Assembly: GCA_037783415.1 (NCBI GenBank)
Contig: JAZGTN010000119.1
Location: 4,410,001-4,474,000 of the forward strand
Source of the DNA: Leptasterias polaris
Lineage: Eukaryota > Echinodermata > Asteroidea > Forcipulatida > Asteriidae
Reading direction: 5' to 3'
Length of the DNA: 64,000 nucleotides
Positions 24,101 to 33,100 of this stretch are shown one piece after another; the stretch's first letter is position 1, and the number at the start of each line of letters is the position of its first letter. The notes below the pieces were generated by a model that was not told where the DNA came from, ran no database searches, and worked only from the letters and a program-made list of their open reading frames with translations. The position numbers were made by a program, and so were the translations under genes.

Positions 24101-27100
24101 ATCTGCTGGTATGGATGTTAGGGAACACCTATCAATAGTCCTGCAAAGGAAAGTAATAGTTATTTATTTGTGGCTGTCATATCACAATATAATGATAACG
24201 ACAGTTCTCCTTTAGGACATCCCATCATGATATCATGACCGATGTATCTTTTATTTGTTGGTAATCTTCTGAAATACAGAGACCCCAGAGCCTTTCAAAA
24301 TGTTTTACTAAAAAATTATGTCAAACTGGGTAATCCTAATTTAGGCTTTTCAGTTTAAACATGTAGGCCCCTACTATAAAGACAAGATTGTCTTCTCTCC
24401 GTTGGGTTCTTGGCTAATGCGGTGATTAAGTTCACTTTGCTGAGAGTCCTTGGCTTTACAATCAGAATAATAAAATTAAATTGAGTAAAATCAAAAGCAA
24501 AAATGAATAAACACTGGGATCATGAAAAACAGATGTCGTTCTTAATTTACAAAACAAAAATCTTAGAATTGCATTTTTAAAAACTTTTATCTAATCCAAA
24601 GTAATGACTTACAATTTTTCTAGGTTGGTTGTTCCAGACAGGTCTGGAAACTCACTTAGGTTGTCTACATCCGATATTGCACTAGAGAAAGAAAACAACA
24701 GGGCAGAGCAAAATAATTACTGGGGGGAAAAAAATAAAAATATTGGAATGAGGAAAGACTTTAAGAATGAAACGATACTATGCAATAACGGATGGGAGAT
24801 TCAATACCTTTTAGATTGATGTGAGTACAACTACTCAACTACTCATGTGTAAAAAAGATAAAGTATTCCTATGCTTTTTAGAACCATTTGATTGTTTTAT
24901 ACCTGTATAAATAAATATACAACAAAACTAACCAGTGACAATTTTGTTTCAAGTAGTGTTAGCACTTTTGAGATATTGCTGAAAACCGGATAGGGTTATG
25001 ACTATGCAGGAAGATGGATAGTTGTAATACACAATCTGAGAAACGTTTCATGCAGTAATATTCCTCAGATTACAATGTTTTTAAATCCCTCTCTCTAAAT
25101 CAACATTCCTTTGAGGGGGATTGTTTCTCAATCAACAGCTGCAGTGCTTCTTACCAAGTCAGTTTTTATGGTCATTCATTTTAGGAGTAATTACCAAAGG
25201 TACACCCTCCCTTTAATTAATTAGTCAACTTTTTTAACGAAATTAGTTTGTCAATGGAGAAGTTAATTTTAAACAGAATCATATGTGAGGTTTTTAACTG
25301 AAAACTGTGGCTTTAGTATTGTAGATTTGTAGTTTGTTAAGCTAAGCATAGTTTAAAATGTAAATCTTAAGTACGTCTTTTAACATTAGTGGCTCTTCGC
25401 TAAAACGGGGACAATTTTAGGCCTACAGAAAAGTCCAGGCTCATTTGTAAACAAGAGAATGTCATAAATGACATCATCGGTAACCCTCAGGGAAGATCAG
25501 GGAATTGAGAGGGAGATGGGTGGAGCACTTAGTAAGAGGGTAAGAGGACATTATGAGCCTAGAGACTTACAAAATGGCAGTCAAGGACAAGGAAAAAGAA
25601 GAGGACCAAAAAGAAGATGGAGAGATGAAATCACCACATAATGAACACGGCAACATGGAGTAGAATGACTACTGATAGAAGAGAATGGAAATTGTTAGAA
25701 GAGGGTTTCATCCGACAATGGATGAATACAGCCTATGATGATGATGATACTGATGGGGATGTAGAAAGCAATTAAAAATACTCACAGAGTGTCGAGGTTG
25801 GTCAGGTTCCGGAATGCCCCTTGTTTGATGTTTTTTATCCGATGGTAGTTATACCGAAAGTCTAACTTCTTTAGATTGTACAGACCTGAGAAGGCATGAG
25901 TTGAAATCAACTCAATGCTGTTGTTATTCAAGCTCCTAGAAAACCACACAAATAAAAGGTGATATAAAAAGAAGATTATTACCTCTTTTCCACGACATCA
26001 AATTTAATAGCTATAGTCAAAATCTCAAACAAATTTGTCCACAGATCTACACTGCTTTAACATGGAGAGGGGGTTGATTGAAAGGATGGCGGCATGAAGT
26101 TGGAAGAGAACTCTGTGAAAACAAGGTGAAAAGTGGAATTTACAATTTCACTGAGAAAAGTGAAAGTTCACTCCATTTTCACGACAAATATTTTCATAGT
26201 GTTATTATCTTAAACAAAAATAATAATAGGCATTTATTACAAGGCACCCTTAGACTTTTATGATACCCCTGTTCACTGGGCCCTGAATATTATTGAAACC
26301 ACCTCAACTTTGAGTAGATAATAATAATCTATACTTACAGCTCAGTTAGTTTAGTGTTATTCTGAAAGGCATGATCCTGTACCACCGTGATGGCATTGCT
26401 GCTAAGTAAGAGGACAGTGAGCTCTGGGACGCGGCTGATTGCTTCAGTTGGTATTTGGTTGAGTCTGTTCCCCTCGACAGACAGATGTCTAAGAGAGTGA
26501 AGGTTCAACAGGGAGTGTCCTGGAAAGTCTTCGATATAGTTGCTGTTTAAGTTTCTGTCGAGAGATAAAGAGAAGATGATGAGATTGGACAGAAAGAGAG
26601 AGTATCAGAATCTTGAGGGTCTGAGATCTGGAGATCCAAGACTGTGGGACACTGAGGTCCAAAACCAAGTTCTGGAGGTCCAAAACCAAGTCCTAGATGT
26701 TTAACACTAATGCCTAGAAATCCAAGACTAGGTCTCCAGGTCTAAAACTAAGTACTGGAGGTTAAAACCAAGTTCCTGAGCTCAAGACTGATCAAATCTG
26801 TAGTTCCAGACCGGTAAAAGTACTTGGTGTCCAAAATCCAGATTTTGCTCGACCATCCAGCCGATGAAGAGGGAGACTTAAAGGTCAATGATCTGAAGCT
26901 CAAAGACCAAGCCTATAACAATCCCTGTAAATTACTTAAATTTCAGTTCAATTCAAAACTCAAATTTGTTTCCATACCAAATAAAAAGTTTCAAAATGGA
27001 TAATTAAATAAGATGAAGACCTTGATTGAGAGGTGAGATACAGGTCCATACTAGGAATAAAGCACAATAGCAATGGATTAGTCCGATCGTGAGTTTACTG

Positions 27101-30100
27101 GTCCGATGCTTAAATCACTGGCCTCGGCCTGTGGTGCAGTGAACATTTTGAGCCATGGAAACTCAATTTGGGAAAGTAACTTTTTTACTTACAGTGTTTT
27201 TAGGTTGGCAAGATCGGGATGAAAGGCTTTACTGGGAGGTTTCTGGAATATGTTTAGCTGAAGATCACTGTGAAAGTTCAAATAAATATGGAAACCAAAA
27301 CATAAAACAAAATCATAAAATCAATACATGTAAGTAGGAAGGAAGTGTTTCTGTTATTTAAAGCTAGGAGAGGTGGGAGGGGGTTGATGGAGATTGTACA
27401 AAATCAACGGGACTGAACATCCAGGCTCTGCTTACCACTGAACTCTGCACTTACAATCACCTGAGCTTGCAAAAAAATATTTAGCAAACTACGTTCCCCC
27501 TTCCTTAATTCTGACAAATTCTCTGCTTCTCACAAAAAACTGTTTTCTTCCATCATCGTTTGAGATCAAAGTAACAAGTAAAACTTCAAATGCCATGTCT
27601 GTGTTAAGCCCAGATTTTCTCCACACGAACTATCTGACATTAATGATGAAATAAATTTCTCTTAAAGACGACGGTCTTTCTCTTTTAAGTCAAGATGGAT
27701 GAGCCGGAGTCGTCAAGACCATCTGTCAACTCTCCAAGATGAAATAGAGAATTCACGCCTGATCGGGATGCACTATGTGGTGTCTGACCCATGCCTAACT
27801 CTTTTAGGGTGTGTATTTCCGTTAATAATGCACTCTAACCGACGATATTATATACACAGATTGAGAAAATCTTGGTTAGGAAGGTAAGTAAAGATCAAAT
27901 GTCATCCTAAGGTTCCAACTAATCCATGAGGACTTTTTTCTCTCTTCCTGCTTACTCCAGATGATCAGAGCCAGTGGAGAATTTATTTATTTATTTACTA
28001 TTTTTGGGGGGCGGGGGCACAAAGGGTGCACCTTTTTTCTATGGAGGCACTTCTGGCCAATTTAAACTGCAGCTTAAATTTGTATTTATCTTAAACAAGA
28101 TCTGTGCAAAACCTGGTGTGCCCTCATAAGTGCTCTTGTGATGCTTTTATAATTTTTTTTTAGCCTTTGAGAAAGACTCTGCTAGGACCAAAATGTCAGG
28201 CAATTAACTATTTTAGGGGGAAGCAGTTTGCAACAGCTAATTCTATTTTCTCAAGTATTCTTTCGATATGATAATCTGACATGGAGTTGCAACTCCTTGC
28301 GTGTCAATAGAAAATACTTTAAAGTGTTTAGCATACAATATTTTGAAACAAAACATTTTATTCTGTTAATTTATCTTGTAATTTCAATTGGGAGGGAGAG
28401 GGGACTTTTTGTGCTTTAAATTTATTTAAGTAAAAATATTAAAACTCTTAATGTCTTGTGAGGATGGTTTCCATGGATGGTTTCCATGGTGATAGTATTT
28501 TCTTAGCGAGCTCACGACATTAGTCGAAACCTAGATTTGATAATATTAAGGCCAATGAAAACAGGAAATATTTTTGTGATGGCTCGACTTTTTAAGTGAA
28601 GGACTGAAGGACATGCATTTGTTGTGTAAAGTTGTCGGAAAAGGAAACAGTGAGTGAACCAAGAATGGATGACAAACCTTGTGGTTTATTATTAAAAAAA
28701 CGCATCCCCTTAAGGTGATCCCTCTACTGCCACTTCCCAGGTTGCATCGTAAACTTGGGTGTGGTCCCTGGCTACACGGCTAACTTATATGGCTTCTGAC
28801 TGGCACCCCCCCCCCCCCCCCCCGGCAAAGATATTGACAAAATGCGGAGACGTTGTTTTTATTGTCAACAAAACATTCTACTCCCTTGACTTTTTGTTTC
28901 ATGAGGTAAACCAATAAAACGTGCAAATCGACCGATACGGGAAAAGAAAAAAAATTTATAATATTTTAATTTTATTAATAAATATTTGTTTTTGTTTTAA
29001 ATTCAAAAACATCAAGAGCACCCATATAGGATGCTCCAGATTGCACAGTTAAGGCTTTTAAAAACCAAGATAAACACTAAGTAGAAATTATTCTGAAGAC
29101 CTTGTTTAAATTATTCTGAAGACCTTGTTTAAATTATTCTGAAGACCTTGTTTAAATTATTCGGAAGACCTTGTTTAAATTATTCTGAAGACCTTGTTTA
29201 AATTATTCTGAAGACCTTGTTTCAATTATTCTGAAGACCTTGTTTAAATTTAGCTTTGGGTCCAGATTGCCCCACAGTTTTGAAAAAACCTGGGGAGAAC
29301 CCTGGATCTGTAATTCATTCTCTACTCCTTGTCTGTTCCTGCCTGAGGTTTTATAGGGCCCAATAAATAACTTCATCTTTCCTTCTTTTTGTTTCTACCT
29401 TGCCCTACATTTTCCCTACATTTTCCCAGCCTGGCAGTATCTGCTTCCTGAGTGATTACCTCAGATGGTTGTCAACTGCAAAGTACATGCTTGTACTTTG
29501 CACATCCTACTTATTAGAAGTAATACTTCTAATCTGATTCAACCAAACCAGGACATAAGTTCTGAATTAAAAAATTTGAGCTGGTTCCTTTCCAGGAATA
29601 GCATTTTCCAAATAATGCGCCACATAAAAATAAACTTTAGTTGCAGGATTCCATACATCGAGATTGAATATACTAGTCCTGATATTTAAAGGAAGGATCA
29701 TACATCGGTAACATCCCTGGAAAAAACAATGTGTAATTTTCATCCGAAAGACTCCTTGTTATAAAGATGGCAATGGTGGTAAGCATCCTGCAAAATATGT
29801 CCTCTGAAGTGCCCCCATTGATCAGAAATCAATAAAAGTATGTCGAAAAATGTGAATCTCCAAAGATTGCCTAAAAGTGACTTTTAGAGATTCAAATGTC
29901 CATGGTGTCCGTTTGTGAAGATCAAATTTGTGATGTAGGCCTACTCTTTTTTCAATAGATAGAACTATTTTGAAAGTTGAGAATAAATAACAAGTCTATA
30001 ACCTCACTAGAAAATGGTGTCAAATGTCATTTCATCTGATACTCTTTCATAGCGAAGTTTGAATCATGACGTCATCGCACATCCAAAACAAATGGGTCTG

Positions 30101-33100
30101 TACAATAAAAGAGGAACTTTTGTGCCAGTAAAAAGGTCAAATTCAATGCTGTTTTGATTGAACGTCATAAAAACTAAGGAATAAACTAAAAATTATCTGC
30201 ACAGACCATTACATTTAAAATGTGACGTCATCAAAGGTTTTTGGATTTTGACGAAAATTGAACTTGAAGGGTATGAAACACAGTGGCGTTTTTACACTGT
30301 TTTAACTTGAGTAGAGTCTCCAGCTCGTAATAATCAGCTTGGCTTGTTATTTGTTATTCTAAGTCTAAACAAAGTGAGGTCTGCCACTAGCACTTTAATA
30401 CCCTTTCTCTCCTCACCTTGGGCTTGAATTTTAACAGCCGTTCTCGGCGGCAATTCTTCCAGTACAATTAGCACTTACCAAAAATTTCCAGACACATTTT
30501 AAGCCAACATGCCCGGCCAGCAAGAAGAATTAGCTTCGGTGCATGCATTTATATTCCAGATTAAGGCTTAATAAGTCACTTGTTTTTGAGCAGCAACGCC
30601 TGAGCAGTCTGTCTACATTTATCACCACTTAAAGATGAAACAATAAATTATAGTGAAAGAATTTTTAAGATATGAGTTCCAGATAACATGTGAAACTAAT
30701 TCTACATTCCCTTCAGTTTAAAACGTAGATCATATCCAATCATCAAATAAATATGTAAACTATTTTTGGCAACTCATCTTTAGATGAACTGTTCATTGCC
30801 GTTCTTGATCTCACAACTCAAGAAAAATATTGAGCGATGATTTGTGGCAAGGCACTCACCAGAATATTACCCCAGGTTATTTTCCCCAAGATTTCTTGTA
30901 TTCCAGCTAAATTAAAGTCGGCAAGCTTTCTCTGTTTCACGATGAAGTTACTCAACTTCCCGGCTTTGAGAGCTCCCCCCCCCCCCCCCCCCCCCCACTG
31001 GGAGGAACACAAGTAGATGCAAGACAGCAAAGACACACCAAACTTTTAGAGTTTTTGACCAAAGCGTTAGTAAATCATAATAAAGTTAATAAATAACGCT
31101 GTCAGTAGCAATACAGCAGCCATAAAAATTTCAATTTACAATAAATGCTCACTTCTATTTTATTTCAGTGGTTAAATTGTAGGCTGTTAAAAGCTACATC
31201 TAACAAAAACCATTTGAGAAGTGGCTTTTATTTATTGTCAAAGACTCAAAGTTTTGGCTGCTGCGCTTCCTCCGACGACACAATTCCCCGTCTCTGAAAT
31301 CGGCCTGATTTCCCAATGGGTCTCCAGGCAAATGTTTCATAACCAGTAACAAGTGTTTCAGAATCTGATTGAGTTTTCAGGGGGGAGGGGGGGGGAAACT
31401 CCCACGATAAATTCAGGGAGTAATTTGCGCAACTATTTTTCTAATTTAGTGAAGGCTGTGAGAGAAAATATGCTGGCGGGAATTGTCTGAGACTCTTTCG
31501 CCAAAGTCTTCTGGAATTTGTTTTTCCCCTCGCTACAGGCTCTAGAAGTGGAAACACTAACTCCTGTTCTGGCATTACGTTTATGCCCAGTCCACCTGTC
31601 ACAGCTAATTACACATAATAATGTTTGTTTCTTTTGAATAGCTAAGTGAAACATAGTGGGAAGGATTTTTTGCACTTGTTTGTTCCCTCAAGTTTGAAGA
31701 AGAAAAAAGGGAGAACTTTAAATTAACTCTGACAAATTTGAGGTGAGGGGGAGGTTTGGATGGGCGGGGGAGGGCATATGAATTTGTATAACACTGAAAA
31801 GTCAACTAAGAAAACATCGTATATCGACACACAACACTGCTAGCACGCGCGCTCCCGGTTGCTGTGTGTGGCTCTCTGGCTACACATGGGAATTTCCATT
31901 ATGTAAAAAAGGGGTGTTTTTTAAAACGGGGCGCACCAAAACTTGGCATGGATAATGTGTCTGCAAGCGCTTAGCAATGATTGTCATTGTATTGTTCAAC
32001 AAGGTTCTTCCTTAAATTTGTTGAGTTCAGGCAGATGTACACATACTGACTTAAAAAGCTTAAAGTAGACAAATAATTCATTAACATTTCGAAACTCATT
32101 TATTCTTTCAACTGTCTTAAACAATACAATTCAATATTGCAAAACATATAACAAAACATATATCACATGATTTGTGTTCTTATTGGTTTGTCTATTTATG
32201 TCAGATGATTTGCGCCACTCATCATAATCTTTTGACCAACCATCATATTAATGGACAAGAACCTCTTCTACTCCTTCATTTATATTGCTCTTTGGTAAAC
32301 AATCTGCAATGTCCACAGTTTTGAGACTGGCCAATATCTTTTTTGTACTACTCTTTTAAATGTTGGCGTAAAAAATGAACCTTCTTCAGTAGTGTCATTA
32401 CTCAGTAGAGGATAATCAACTGTGTGCTTCTTCCTGAGTGTCATGCCCTGACATTAGCCTCATCCTGCAAGGTATTAAATAAAATAAAAGTATGTATGAC
32501 ATATATTTCTCCCAAAAAAAAACCCAGTAACAATTAATAAAAATATAAAATATTTATGATCAAAAATGTTGTCAAGATTCTGTTTTTACAGTAAAAACTT
32601 GTTTTATAATTATAATAATGTCCTTCATCACTCATCAGGCAGAGTGATTATGTGTGGGCTCCATTAAACAACTAGAGAGCAGGATTGGAAGGATGATTAT
32701 CGTTGGACTATTGTTTTTATATGATTGCCTCACTATGAATCATTAAAGCCTATCAAGCTGCGGCAAACCTTTGGGTAACGATAGCCCCTCACGAATGGAA
32801 ATGGATTTACCCGTTTTCATAATGGTACATATACGCTGGCTCCGTTCCATGAACACGAACATAGAGGACAAAAAACAAGAAAGAAATGACACTTTTTACA
32901 TCATGCTGCCGTCTTTTTTTGTGATCATATTGTGATTAAATTTACATCCCCAGAATCAGTATGTGTTACTCTTTCTACCAGTATATATCTTTCTCAAATA
33001 CTCAAACTATTTACAGATAAAACTTACCGAAAGAAAAGACGACGAAAACTACGTCGTAGACTCGCTTTTCTCACGACGACGACGCGCTGAACAATTTTGT

